Assembly: GCF_019733355.1 (NCBI RefSeq)
Contig: NZ_JAIHLQ010000031.1
Location: 23,763-87,762, forward strand
DNA: 64,000 nucleotides
Source of the DNA: Pseudomonas baetica
GTDB taxonomy: Bacteria; Pseudomonadota; Gammaproteobacteria; Pseudomonadales; Pseudomonadaceae
Reading direction: 5' to 3'
Position numbers and translations under genes: made by a program. Positions 55,619-64,000 of this stretch are shown here, one piece after another; the stretch's first letter is position 1, and every line of letters begins with the position of its first letter. The notes below the pieces were generated by a model. The model did not search any database. It was not told where the DNA came from and worked only from the letters and a program-made list of their open reading frames with translations.

Positions 55619-57219
55619 TCGCCAAACGCCTTGCTTTTCAGCTTCTGATAGCGCGAGAAACGCGCGTCGGTGTCGGGCATCAGGCCGACCATTTTCAGGC
55701 AGGCCCGACATTCTTCCAGCTCCGCCGAAGGCACACTGGTGTCGGTGCCATGGAGCAGCGACTGGGCCATGTTCAGCGCAATACTGATGTTCTTCGGTTG
55801 CATCTTCAGCGCCTTGCGGAAGACCTCGCGGGCTTCAACCAGATTGCCGGTCTTGTACACCCGCACGCCCTGACGGTTGAGGTCGGCGGCGGCATTGCTC
55901 GAACTGAGGATAGTCGGGTCATCGGTGAGCTTGGCAATGTCTTTCATCACCGCCGGATCGTCACCGTAGATTTCCGCGCAGCTCTTGAGCATCGACGTGC
56001 CCGCCTCGGCCTGACCGAGCATCTGCAACTGCTTGGCGACGAGCAGCGCCGCCTCCGGACTCATGAACTGTTCCATGCCGTCGAGTCGCATCAGTGCTTG
56101 CTCGGTGAGCTTGTCGGCGGTTTCGGCATCGTTGAGCAGCAGGCTCGTTGCCTTCATCAAACGCGCGCGAATCTGCAAACCAGGGTCGGTCGGGTTCTCT
56201 TTGGCAACAGCGCTGAGGGTGGTGTTGATCTCCAGGCGCGTGCGCGTATCGAGACCGCGCTCACTGCCTTTGCTGATCAGCGCATGGGCCAGGCCGAGGT
56301 TGCTTTCCGGATCCTTGAAGCGCGACTGCGCGCCCTGCGACACAGCCTGACGGTAAGCCCGCGAGGCGGTGTCGAAATCTTCGTTGGCCATCGCCAGTTT
56401 GCCGAGCAACGCCTGCCGACGCACCGCCAGCGGCGACAGGCGAATCGCTTCTTCCAGCACCTGCTGCGCGCCTTTGGTATCACCCTCGGACACCAGCACA
56501 TCAGCCATGCCGTCGTACAGCGAAGGCATCATCGGGAATACTTTCAAGGCCTTTTCATACACGCCTTTGGCCTGCGCCACTTGCCCACGCTTGAACAGCA
56601 ACTTGCCCAATCCAGCAAAGGCCCACGGCAACGGCCGGTCAGCAATGATGCTGTCGTAGAGGCGTTCCAGTGCTTCGTTCTGGTTCAAGTCGCGCAAGGC
56701 ATCAGCGCGATAACGCAGACACAGCGGCGAATAGCGGATGTCCTGTTTGCACAGGGCGATGCAGGCGTTGAGCACCTCGACCGGTTTGCCACGGTCGAGC
56801 GCTTGCAGAATCGGTTTGAGCAACGTCTTGCGCTGCTCCAGACGCTCCAGCCGCTGGGCCAGGCCCGAGCGGTTGAACGGTTTGGTCAGGTAGGCATCTG
56901 GCTCATGCTCCAAAGCACTGAGCACCATCGCCTGACTGGTCTCGGCCGTCACCATCACAAACACGGCTTCGTGGCTGATGAGCTTTTCCAGCATCAGGTC
57001 TTCAAGAACCTGCTGGCCGTTCTTCTTGCCGTCACCGAGGTGGAAATCCTGCAGGATGAAATCGTAGGATTTCTGCGCACACATCTTCAGCGCCTGCTCA
57101 CCGGTGTCAGCGGTGTCCACGTCCTTGACCCCCAGCTCACGCAGCATCGAGCGCACGGAACTGCGGAAATCCGAGAAATCATCGACGATCAGAAAACTCT
57201 TTTGGTGATACGACAGCAT
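55615..57219 (-). CDS. Response regulator with TPR domain
   Basis: 534 residues from ATG 57219 (MLSYHQKSFLIVDDFSDFR). Complete receiver: Asp pair at 13-14, acceptor Asp58 in FILQDFHLGDG, Thr in MVTAETSQ and Lys in YLTKPF. The rest (about 130-534) is a long array of tetratricopeptide-like helical repeats with no DNA-binding or enzymatic domain, so output is presumably by protein-protein binding. Coupled to the soluble histidine kinase by a 4-nt overlap. No flagellar or chemotaxis role can be shown, only proximity. Confidence 0.88.
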   Translation of the reverse strand: MLSYHQKSFLIVDDFSDFRSSVRSMLRELGVKDVDTADTGEQALKMCAQKSYDFILQDFHLGDGKKNGQQVLEDLMLEKLISHEAVFVMVTAETSQAMVLSALEHEPDAYLTKPFNRSGLAQRLERLEQRKTLLKPILQALDRGKPVEVLNACIALCKQDIRYSPLCLRYRADALRDLNQNEALERLYDSIIADRPLPWAFAGLGKLLFKRGQVAQAKGVYEKALKVFPMMPSLYDGMADVLVSEGDTKGAQQVLEEAIRLSPLAVRRQALLGKLAMANEDFDTASRAYRQAVSQGAQSRFKDPESNLGLAHALISKGSERGLDTRTRLEINTTLSAVAKENPTDPGLQIRARLMKATSLLLNDAETADKLTEQALMRLDGMEQFMSPEAALLVAKQLQMLGQAEAGTSMLKSCAEIYGDDPAVMKDIAKLTDDPTILSSSNAAADLNRQGVRVYKTGNLVEAREVFRKALKMQPKNISIALNMAQSLLHGTDTSVPSAELEECRACLKMVGLMPDTDARFSRYQKLKSKAFGE

Positions 57220-57438
57220 CGAGGATTTCCAGGCAATTGAAGTAGATGAACCGAGGGCGATTTTCAGGCGCGCAGATGATAGCTGGAGGCCAAATGCTAT
57301 CAAGCGATTTCGCGCAAGTCTGAACTCACCGTTTGGGTTATCGGCCAGAAGTGGCGTTCCCTGAAGCCGACGCTTCAAGATTCCACACACAGCGATTCAC
57401 CTGCGCGCCTGCCAACTTCTCACTGCAAGGCCGACCTC

Positions 57439-58801
57439 GTGTACATCAAAGGACGCTACATCGTGTCCGCCAGTGCGCTGCTGTTTATCCAGCACGCAAT
57501 GGCGACCGCAATGGACTGCACAAAAGCGGCGACTGCCGTGGAAAACGCGATCTGCGCGAATACTGGATGCGCAGATGGCGACGGTATATCGGGATTTACT
57601 GAAGGTCTGCGCACAAACACAACCAGACTTAATACACGCGCAACGACGTTGGCTGAAAACACGCAACGAGTGCGCCCAGGATGTTTCGTGTCTGGATCAG
57701 CGCTATCGCGAGCAACTGGAACGCTTGCAAGCGCAATGGACAGAAGCCCTCGCCCATCAGCCGGATGGCGCCGAAAAAGAGCTATTGGATGATCTGCAAA
57801 ACCGCGTTCGCGCAGTCCGTAAAAATGATCCGGAGTTTGCTCTCGAACGGACACTCGCGTCCTTGGCGTTGAAAAGCGTTGCAACCCAGTTTTCCGCAGA
57901 GCCCGACGCCGATCAATACGCCGAAAAAACGCACTTCCCAACATCCCCTCCCAAAGGTGTTTCCCGCAGCGAGTGGCAGGCGTTGAGTGCCACCAACTTC
58001 GACGCTGACACCGCACTGGGTCGAACCTCGTTCACGCTGCGGGATCTGGACGGCGACGGGCAACGTGACCTGATCGTCGAGACCTACACCGGCGGCACCG
58101 GCCTTTACACTTTCGTCGAAACCTTCCGCCGTGACGGCGACAGATTCGCCCGTAGAACGCCGGCATCCGACGGCGAATCCATTGGCGGCTCCCTCTACTC
58201 CATCAATGAGCGTGGCTCCAACCAGTCCGTGAGCTGGATCAGCCTTCGCGGCAAGGTCTATGCCGCCTATCGCAACAGTGGTTATGGCGTCGATGATGTC
58301 TATCTGCTCAGCCCTTTGCAGGTGAACCGCGAAGTGCCCACGTTGACCGTCCACTATCGCTATCGACTCAGCATCCCCCGAACTCAGCCTGATGATAAGC
58401 ACAAAACCACTTATAAACTGAAGCCGGACCTGCACCGCGCACTCACCGATGGCTTGGCCACGGTCGAACAAGATTCGTCCGACAACGGGCAAGAGCGAAA
58501 GCCCATTTGCCCTATTCCTGCGTCCGCCACAGACAACGACGAATATTACGGCTACGGAGCAGGCTACTACGCCATCGAGCAGGTCGCCGACTTCCCGGTG
58601 ATCATCGGTAGCAAATGCTTTATCGCGCGAATGAATGACTGGTTCGGCGCCTACAGCGCCAAGGATGGACTCTATGCGCAAGTGACCTTGCGCAAACCGG
58701 GCGCGAAAGAACAGAAGCGCGACTACAAGGTCAATGGACGTCGACGCATGACCGGGATAAGCACCTCAATTGGCAAACCTGGAGGGGGCGCTGAGGAATA
58801 G
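57439..58801 (+). pseudogene. LprI/DUF1311-like exported protein, frameshifted
   Basis: A GTG at 57439 opens a frame with a signal peptide (SASALLFIQHAMATA) and the LprI-type start MDCTKAATAVENAICAN. Near 57560 the match jumps to another frame, continuing as LDAQMATVYRDLLKVCAQ to the TAG at 58799-58801 (about 425 more codons). This later part contains FG-GAP-like LRDLDGDGQRDLIVETYTGG and YGYGAGYYAIE. A small deletion in the early gene, a sequencing error, or a programmed shift could explain it; a deletion is most likely. Confidence 0.7.
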
Positions 58802-58863
58802 CCCCGGCGCCCGCCCATGAAAAGCCCGGACAGATGAAACCGCGCGAGTTTTCTATCTGAAAA

Positions 58864-59241
58864 TCATCGACCTCTTGAGATCACGCCACTCATGTATTGA
58901 TTCAAATCGCGAAAATCCTTAACCGTCCAAGCGTGAGGCGGCAGCTTTACACCGGTCTCTTTCAATGTTCTTGGAATCAAGTCTCCGTTTGGACGAAGTA
59001 TTATTGACGACACAATAACGCCTGGGTATTCCTTGAGTCTTTGCTTGAAAAAGGACGCTGTCAGATCAGGCGTCGGTGGATTGCTTTTTTTAGCCAGGGG
59101 TCCTGATGCCTTCAGATCTACTCCGTGGCACATGGCGCACCGCTGTGAATAGAGGTTTTTCCCGTTGGCATTGTCCGCAAAAGACAGCGGCGCCTGAATT
59201 AGCGATAAAAAACCAAGCGAAGCAATGAATAGTATTTTCAT
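58864..59241 (-). CDS. Cytochrome c (class I)
   Basis: 125 residues. Signal peptide MKILFIASLGFLSLIQAPLSFA, then one heme site CAMCHG near 37-41 and a possible Met ligand in LNQYMSG near 117. A small periplasmic electron carrier. Electron donor or acceptor is not evident from neighbours. Confidence 0.88.
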   Translation of the reverse strand: MKILFIASLGFLSLIQAPLSFADNANGKNLYSQRCAMCHGVDLKASGPLAKKSNPPTPDLTASFFKQRLKEYPGVIVSSIILRPNGDLIPRTLKETGVKLPPHAWTVKDFRDLNQYMSGVISRGR

Positions 59242-59438
59242 GCCTCACTTAGCCTTCTTGCGTTTTGCAGCACTTGAAAAGAATTCCAAAAGGCCTTCCA
59301 TCGGCATCTTCCTTAAGCCGCGAATACGAAAAAGCCCCTTTCAAATCACTCTGAAAGAGGCTTGACTGCTTCTCCTGCCAACACGGCTGTCACAGAGAAA
59401 CGCAGTGGTCAGAAGAGTGGCCAGAAGGCCCGAATATA

Positions 59439-59515
59439 TGGTGTCCCAGGGCAGGTTCGAACTGCCAACCTTCCCCTTAGGAGGGGGATGCTCTATCCAA
59501 TTGAGCTACTGAGAC
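59439..59515 (-). tRNA. tRNA-Arg(CCU)
   Basis: 77 nt including encoded CCA. Acceptor GTCTCAG/CTGGGAC, anticodon loop CTCCTAA (anticodon CCT), T-arm GGTTCGAACTG-type. No integrase or attachment duplicate was seen. Confidence 0.95.
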
Positions 59516-59811
59516 ACTGGGTTGTCACGAGATGAACACTGCGCGACGGACGGCGTGCATGTTAACGGCCAGGCCCTGATTTGTCATGTCATCCGTAGGG
59601 CTTTTTAAGTGTAGGCAGGCGCCCGGCAAGGCTGCGGGAAGATTTACCGTGCATTTTGCACTCCCCCAAAAAGCCATCATTGCAGATTGCAACCTTTGCC
59701 CTCTGAAAAAACCTTCCAAATGCTTGTTTTTAAAGGACTTAACAGCATATAGACTGTTGGCACGACGGCTGCTTTGTCTGTTCTCATAACAGAACAAACG
59801 GAGTCCGCCTC

Positions 59812-60039
59812 ATGAACAGCACTCTCTTGCTCGCAAACGCGATCGCCTTGGCGATTTTGGTAGGTTTTCACTTTACCCCCGAGAGCGCTGAACGAGTTGC
59901 TCAGCGCATGCCGCATTACTTGCAGGTGCAGAAAGCGCCGCAGTTGGCAGTGTTGAGTGATCAGAGCTTCGCACCGCAAGCGGTCAGCGAGTCTCAGCAG
60001 GCACTGCCAGCACTAGCGACCGAACGTCTGGTTTTTTGA
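59812..60039 (+). CDS. Small protein with N-terminal membrane segment, 75 aa
   Basis: Not recognised. ATG 59812 has ACGGAGTCC upstream and an AT-rich promoter-like stretch. Residues 4-20 (TLLLANAIALAILVGFH) form one membrane or signal segment; the rest is hydrophilic. It is followed by another tiny membrane gene with a 20-nt gap, so the two look like one unit. Confidence 0.6.
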   Translation: MNSTLLLANAIALAILVGFHFTPESAERVAQRMPHYLQVQKAPQLAVLSDQSFAPQAVSESQQALPALATERLVF

Positions 60040-60059
60040 AATATCTGCAGGAGTACAGC

Positions 60060-60239
60060 ATGTCCAAATCAGCAGCAGGATTTCTGATCCTCGCCTTATT
60101 GAGTGGCGTTGTGCATTTTTCGCTGTTCGAGGAAACCGAAATCACTCTGCCGCTGATTAGCTGTGGCGTGTTTGCGGTGTTGTTTGTTCTGGCGCTGGTC
60201 GCAGGGCGCAGAATCAAGTTTGATCCGGTACTACGTTGA
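60060..60239 (+). CDS. Small two-segment membrane protein, 59 aa
   Basis: From ATG 60060 with GCAGGAGTACAGC upstream. Two hydrophobic helices (SAAGFLILALLSGVVHFSLF and 'LISCGVFAVLFVLALVAG') and a short basic tail. Unknown function. Its 3' end overlaps the convergent phnN gene by 26 nt. Confidence 0.65.
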   Translation: MSKSAAGFLILALLSGVVHFSLFEETEITLPLISCGVFAVLFVLALVAGRRIKFDPVLR

Positions 60240-60783
60240 GCCGGACCAGCTCCAGAAGCTGATTGACGGCGTCCGCCAGGTCGCCCGAATTGTCGATCAG
60301 GTGCACAGGCCGGTCACTTGACCTCCTATCCTTGAACAGAGCGTTGCGAGCAACGCGTGCATTGATCTGCTCAAGCGTCTCTCGACCGCGCCTGAGCAAG
60401 CGCTCTCGCAGCACCTCATCACCAACCGTCAGCAAAACCGGCAACAGTGAGGGATAGCGCTCCTGCGCTTGCCGTAAATTGGCACGCGAGCCGTTGACCA
60501 ACACATGTCGCCCGGCTCGCAACCATTGATCCATTTCCACCGCAATGCCATAGGCGAGGCCGTTGGCTTGCCATGCCAATGAAAAATCACCGGCGCGCTG
60601 ACGTCTTTGGAACTCTTGCGGCGTTACGCCAATCGCATCCTCGCCCACCGATTCGGCAGATCGCGTGATCACCCGGCGCATGACTTCGCAGTTCAAAGCC
60701 CACAATGGCTCACGAGCGGCCTCGATCAGACTGTCCTTACCCGAGCCGGACGGTCCCATCAGGTAAATAAGCTTGCCATACAT
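60214..60783 (-). CDS. phnN: Ribose 1,5-bisphosphate phosphokinase PhnN
   Basis: 189 residues from ATG 60783 (MYGKLIYLMGPSGSGKDS). Guanylate-kinase-like fold with a P-loop GPSGSGKDS at 10-18, 'VITRSAESVGEDAIGV' and 'RRGRETLEQINARVAR'. It makes PRPP from ribose 1,5-bisphosphate, the last step of the C-P lyase pathway. No phn operon is near, so it is an orphan here. Confidence 0.9.
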   Translation of the reverse strand: MYGKLIYLMGPSGSGKDSLIEAAREPLWALNCEVMRRVITRSAESVGEDAIGVTPQEFQRRQRAGDFSLAWQANGLAYGIAVEMDQWLRAGRHVLVNGSRANLRQAQERYPSLLPVLLTVGDEVLRERLLRRGRETLEQINARVARNALFKDRRSSDRPVHLIDNSGDLADAVNQLLELVRLNVVPDQT

Positions 60784-60988
60784 CCTGAAAACGCCCTCCA
60801 GCAGGTGTTTGCCCCTAGTAAATCGGCAAATTGCCACTATCCTGTACAGGTAAGGAACAAGGATCGAAAGCCGCATAGCATGCACGTTCTGACGTCTTAG
60901 AACACTAAAGGACGTGCATCAGGAGGCGGTCTTTGATGCGGGCCAGGGCAAAGTTTTCAAACCAGTCCGCATTTCTGATAATTGGTGC

Positions 60989-61000
60989 TGGCATTACGCC
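60989..61000. promoter_or_regulatory. Candidate AmrZ operator upstream of amrZ
   Basis: TGGCATTACGCC, close to the known AmrZ site core (GGCAAAACGCC), 172 nt before amrZ. Suggests autoregulation. No clear AlgU promoter was found in the 388-nt gap. Confidence 0.5.
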
Positions 61001-61171
61001 TTTACCCAGCTCAATATTTGTCACAGAATTGACGCCAATGATCTGGCAATTTTGAGGCATGATGCGAGCCTCTTAACAATTCAGGTTGAACCATTTGGCG
61101 CGGATGCTTGTCCTACCACACATCTGCGGCCAATCCCGAGAACCGCTCCCCTGAACTAACCGGTTAAATAT

Positions 61172-61498
61172 ATGCGCCCATTGAAACAGGCAATTTATTC
61201 CAGCCGTACGGCTGACAAGTTCGTCGTACGTCTGCCAGACGGAATGCGTGAACGCATTGCCGAGGTGGCTCGCAATCATCATCGCAGCATGAACTCCGAG
61301 ATCATTGCGCGTCTTGAGCAGAGTCTTATTCAGGAAGGTGCTTTGGGCGAAGAGCTGAGCATGCGCCTGGACAGCCCGGAGCTGTCGTTGCACGAACGCG
61401 AGTTGCTGCAACGCTTCCGCCAGCTTTCTCACCGTCAGCAGAACGCACTGGTGTCCTTGATCGCCCACGACGCTGAAATGGCTGCAGACGCGTCCTGA
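61172..61498 (+). CDS. amrZ: Ribbon-helix-helix regulator AmrZ (AlgZ)
   Basis: 108 residues, identical in length to P. aeruginosa AmrZ. The flexible N-terminus leads to an Arc-type ribbon-helix-helix (about 12-55: ADKFVVRLPDGMRERIAEVA, HHRSMNSEIIARLEQSL) and the C-terminal tetramerisation region (LSLHERELLQRFRQLSHRQQ). It activates alginate genes, represses flagellar genes such as fleQ and shapes c-di-GMP. Single gene closed by a terminator. Confidence 0.97.
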   Translation: MRPLKQAIYSSRTADKFVVRLPDGMRERIAEVARNHHRSMNSEIIARLEQSLIQEGALGEELSMRLDSPELSLHERELLQRFRQLSHRQQNALVSLIAHDAEMAADAS

Positions 61499-61516
61499 GC
61501 CATACCGAACACCTCA

Positions 61517-61543
61517 AGCCAGCATCAGTGCTGGCTTTTTTTT
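61517..61543 (+). terminator. Terminator of amrZ
   Basis: AAGCCAGCA / TGCTGGCTT with eight T, 18 nt after the stop. Confidence 0.92.
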
Positions 61544-61573
61544 GCCTGAAATTCAGGCTCTCCCTTTTCTCTA

Positions 61574-61602
61574 AAAAACCCGCCAATTGGGTTGGCGGGC
61601 CG
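61574..61602 (-). terminator. Terminator of mgtE
   Basis: CCCGCCAA / TTGGCGGG stem, ending with AAAA on the plus strand (TTTT on the minus). Confidence 0.8.
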
Positions 61603-61617
61603 TTTATTTATGGCAGA

Positions 61618-63060
61618 TCAAAGCAGGAAGATTGTCGCCAGCCCCAAGAAGATGAAGAAACCACCACTGTCGGTCATCGCGGTGATCATCACGCTGGCAC
61701 CCATCGCCGGGTCACGCCCCATCTTCGCCAGCGTCATCGGGATCAAGACCCCCATCAGCGCCGCCAGCAACAGATTGAGAGTCATCGCTGCTGTCATCAC
61801 CACGCCCAGCGACCAACTGCCGTAAAGCAGATAGGCAACCACGCCGATCACCCCACCCCAGACGAGGCCATTGATCAATCCAACCGCCAACTCCTTACGC
61901 ATCAGGCGTGAAGTATTGCCGGTGCTGACCTGGTCGAGCGCCATGGCACGGACGATCATGGTGATCGTCTGGTTACCGGAGTTGCCGCCGATCCCCGCCA
62001 CGATCGGCATCAGTGCCGCGAGCGCTACCAGCTTCTCGATCGAGCCTTCAAACAGGCCGATCACCCGGGAAGCGAAGAACGCCGTGATCAAGTTGATCGC
62101 CAGCCACGCCCAACGGTTGTTCAGGGATTTCCACACGGAGGCGAAGATATCTTCCTCTTCACGCAAACCCGCCATATTGAGGACTTCGCTTTCGCTTTCC
62201 TCACGGATCAAGTCAACCATTTCGTCGATGGTCAGACGGCCAATCAGCTTGCCGTTCTTGTCGACTACCGGGGCAGAGATCAAGTCGTAACGTTCGAATG
62301 CCTGAGCAGCGTCGTAGGCATCTTCGTCCGGGTGGAAGCTCACCGGATCGCTGGCCATGACTTCAGCAACCTGTTTATCGGGGTCATTGACCAGCAAACG
62401 CTTGATCGGCAGTACGCCTTTAAGCACGCCGTCGTTATCGACCACGAACAGTTTGTCGGTGTGACCAGGAAGCTCTTTGAGGCGACGCAGGTAACGCAGA
62501 ACCACTTCGAGACTGACATCCTCACGGATGGTCACCATCTCGAAGTCCATCAGCGCACCGACCTGCTCCTCGTCATAGGACAGTGCCGAACGCACACGCT
62601 CGCGCTGCTGGTTATCCAGACTCTCCATCAGCTCATGGACGACATCTCGCGGCAGCTCAGAGGCCAGGTCAGCAAGTTCGTCGGCATCCATGTCCTTGGC
62701 CGCAGCCAGGAGCTCGTGATCATCCATGTCGGCGATCAGCGTTTCACGGACAGAATCGGATACTTCGAGAAGAATGTCGCCGTCGCGATCAGCCTTGACC
62801 AGTTGCCAAAGCGTCAGACGATCGTCCAGCGGCAAGGCTTCAAGAATATAGGCAACGTCGGCGGAGTGCAGATCATCGAGTTTGCGTTGCAGCTCGACGA
62901 GATTTTGTCGGTGAACCAGGCTTTCCACCCGGTCCTGATGCGCGCCTTCCTGGCGGTGAGTCAGGTCTTCAACGACCCGTTGACGCTGCAGCAACTCGAC
63001 GACCTGAGCCAGGCGGTCCTGCAGGCTTTCCTGTGTTTTCTTTACTTCGATTTCAGACAT
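61618..63060 (-). CDS. mgtE: Magnesium transporter MgtE
   Basis: 480 residues from ATG 63060 (MSEIEVKKTQESLQDRLAQ). N-terminal helical cytoplasmic domain (about 30-150), CBS pair (about 155-275, with SAPVVDKNGKLIGRLTIDEM) and five C-terminal membrane helices containing 'PIVAGIGGNSGNQTI' and 'AKMGRDPAMGASVMITAMTD', the Mg pore signature. The N and CBS domains gate the channel by internal Mg. Confidence 0.96.
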   Translation of the reverse strand: MSEIEVKKTQESLQDRLAQVVELLQRQRVVEDLTHRQEGAHQDRVESLVHRQNLVELQRKLDDLHSADVAYILEALPLDDRLTLWQLVKADRDGDILLEVSDSVRETLIADMDDHELLAAAKDMDADELADLASELPRDVVHELMESLDNQQRERVRSALSYDEEQVGALMDFEMVTIREDVSLEVVLRYLRRLKELPGHTDKLFVVDNDGVLKGVLPIKRLLVNDPDKQVAEVMASDPVSFHPDEDAYDAAQAFERYDLISAPVVDKNGKLIGRLTIDEMVDLIREESESEVLNMAGLREEEDIFASVWKSLNNRWAWLAINLITAFFASRVIGLFEGSIEKLVALAALMPIVAGIGGNSGNQTITMIVRAMALDQVSTGNTSRLMRKELAVGLINGLVWGGVIGVVAYLLYGSWSLGVVMTAAMTLNLLLAALMGVLIPMTLAKMGRDPAMGASVMITAMTDSGGFFIFLGLATIFLL

Positions 63061-63381
63061 AGGCGAACTCCACTCCCAGCAGCGGGGCACGCCGGAAGGA
63101 TCAATCAGTCAATTCATGATTGGTAAAACGGGGTACTGAGTAACTACTGGGTAAGTCCATGGAAGTTTTCCACAAGCCCCGGCGGGGCTGACGGGCGCAA
63201 TGATACACCGCCTGACGGTTTAAAACGTTAAAAAATCACGGCTGAAACAAGCGCTTGCAAGACAAACCTGAGCGCAGCCCTAATCCATGCAGATGCGACG
63301 ACTCATCCTGAAAAGAAAACACACCGACATTAAAAAATGCAGCCGCTACCCTTGAGCGTAGACCGTCACGGAGGACGTCGA
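63061..63381. other. 321-nt intergenic region, nothing recognised
   Basis: Between the divergent mgtE and the next gene. It holds AT-rich promoter-like segments (near 63225-63240) but no hairpin, repeat or riboswitch that I can support. Confidence 0.5.
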
Positions 63382-63900
63382 ATGCCATCAAAAACATCCC
63401 GCTTTTTACTCGCCAGCCTATTCTGCCTCCCAACCGCCGGGGCCGCGACCAGCCTTCATCGCTGCGAAGCTCCTGACGGCAGCATCACGTTCACGTCGAT
63501 GAGCTGTGCGAGCGGAGAAAGACTCTCAGCGCAGGAAGTTCACCCCTACCTCCCCGGCTCAGTGGTCGCGGTGATGCCAGCGCTCAATCACGAAGAAACA
63601 TCCGGCAAGAAAACCAACGACAGAGAACCTGGCGTTGCTGGCAAAGCAGAAGACAAATGCGGAAATCTCATCGATGCCAGACAACGGCGTGAAGCGATCA
63701 TTAATCGACGCGTCATTGCCGGCATGAACCAACAGGATGTCGAAAGCGCGCTCGGCAAACCGGACAAAGTGAATATTCGGACTTCGACGACAAGCTATCG
63801 ATACGATCTCAAACGAGGCCGCAGCGCTCTAGTCGATTTTGATGAGAGAGGGTGTGTCAAAGGAACAGCCAAATCCCGTACAGCAAAAAGCCCGCGTTAA
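63382..63900 (+). CDS. Exported DUF4124/BamE-like protein
   Basis: 172 residues from ATG 63382 (GGAGGACGTCGA upstream). Signal peptide to about AGA (residue 21). N-terminal DUF4124 pattern (LHRCEAPDGSITFTSMSC) and a later SmpA/BamE-like segment, VIAGMNQQDVESALGKPDKV. Periplasmic, function unknown. The coding sequence runs into the terminator: its last codons form one arm of the hairpin. Confidence 0.8.
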   Translation: MPSKTSRFLLASLFCLPTAGAATSLHRCEAPDGSITFTSMSCASGERLSAQEVHPYLPGSVVAVMPALNHEETSGKKTNDREPGVAGKAEDKCGNLIDARQRREAIINRRVIAGMNQQDVESALGKPDKVNIRTSTTSYRYDLKRGRSALVDFDERGCVKGTAKSRTAKSPR

Positions 63901-63913
63901 ACGCGGGCTTTTC
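63887..63913 (+). terminator. Terminator overlapping the gene's stop
   Basis: AAAGCCCGCG / CGCGGGCTTTT stem; its left arm is coding and the loop includes the TAA. Confidence 0.88.
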
Positions 63914-63919
63914 GGTATA

Positions 63920-63996
63920 TGGTGCACTCGACAGGATTCGAACCTGTGACCGCTCGGTTCGTAGCCGAGTACTCTATCCAGCTGAGCTACGAGTGC
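63920..63996 (-). tRNA. tRNA-Arg(ACG)
   Basis: 77 nt with CCA. Acceptor GCACTCG/CGAGTGC, anticodon loop CTACGAA (anticodon ACG). Lies directly downstream of a terminator at the window edge. Confidence 0.95.
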
Positions 63997-64000
63997 ATTT

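Noticed and set aside
59439..59515. tRNA-Arg as a possible island attachment site
   Set aside because: No integrase, no repeated tRNA 3' end and no foreign gene block next to either tRNA.

Overview
The window is a chromosomal segment from a member of the Pseudomonas fluorescens group. The evidence is the high-GC gamma-proteobacterial coding style, a 917-residue GacS, the oprH-phoP-phoQ operon, AmrZ, a cheV-cheR / flgA-flgMN / flgBCDE flagellar cluster with RpoN and FliA promoters, and at least eleven loci of the short 'tGTGGGAGCGGGCTTGCTCGCG'-type intergenic palindrome. It is almost entirely core genome. I see no prophage, integrase, CRISPR array or toxin island.

Layout. 0-4.4 kb: end of a TonB-dependent receptor, a periplasmic binding protein and a hybrid sensor kinase, tightly coupled. 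4.6-6.4 kb: fabA-fabB, unsaturated fatty acid synthesis. 6.7-13.1 kb: a 62-aa small gene, then on the minus strand cysM, rlmD, relA, mazG and a YaiL-type gene. 13.2-20.6 kb: a YhcG/DUF1016-type nuclease gene, an OmpR-type two-component pair, gacS and ldhA. 20.6-28.6 kb: small housekeeping genes (zinc ribbon protein, HslJ-like lipoprotein, TlpA-like lipoprotein, ArsC-like, WrbA-like, DUF2069, DNA glycosylase, ttcA, Yip1, SprT, CoA transferase). 28.7-30.3 kb: a decayed IS1182-type insertion sequence next to dctA.

30.4-43.8 kb: dctA with an RpoN promoter and upstream palindromes, an AraC regulator, phoQ-phoP-oprH with a three-hexamer PhoP-type site, a dienelactone hydrolase, a PcpS-type phosphopantetheinyl transferase, another OmpR-type pair and nrdA with a long structured leader. 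44.1-52 kb: flgBCDE, cheR, cheV, flgA, flgM, flgN and a PilZ protein. 52-57.2 kb: MFS carrier, glutamine-synthetase-like ligase, and a histidine kinase with a TPR response regulator. 57.4-64 kb: a frameshifted LprI-like gene, a cytochrome c, tRNA-Arg(CCU), two tiny membrane proteins, phnN, amrZ, mgtE, a DUF4124/BamE-like gene and tRNA-Arg(ACG).

The theme is global regulation of lifestyle: GacS, RelA, PhoPQ, AmrZ, four further sensor kinases, and flagellar assembly with its FliA/FlgM checkpoint. I did not find a clearly new multi-gene system. The most interesting items are cis-regulatory architecture (dctA, oprH, nrdA, flgA, amrZ), the BarA/GacS-type hybrid kinase coupled to a binding protein, the kinase/TPR-receiver pair, a nuclease gene where P. 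aeruginosa has pirA, and a kinase whose C-terminus is encoded by a repeat.
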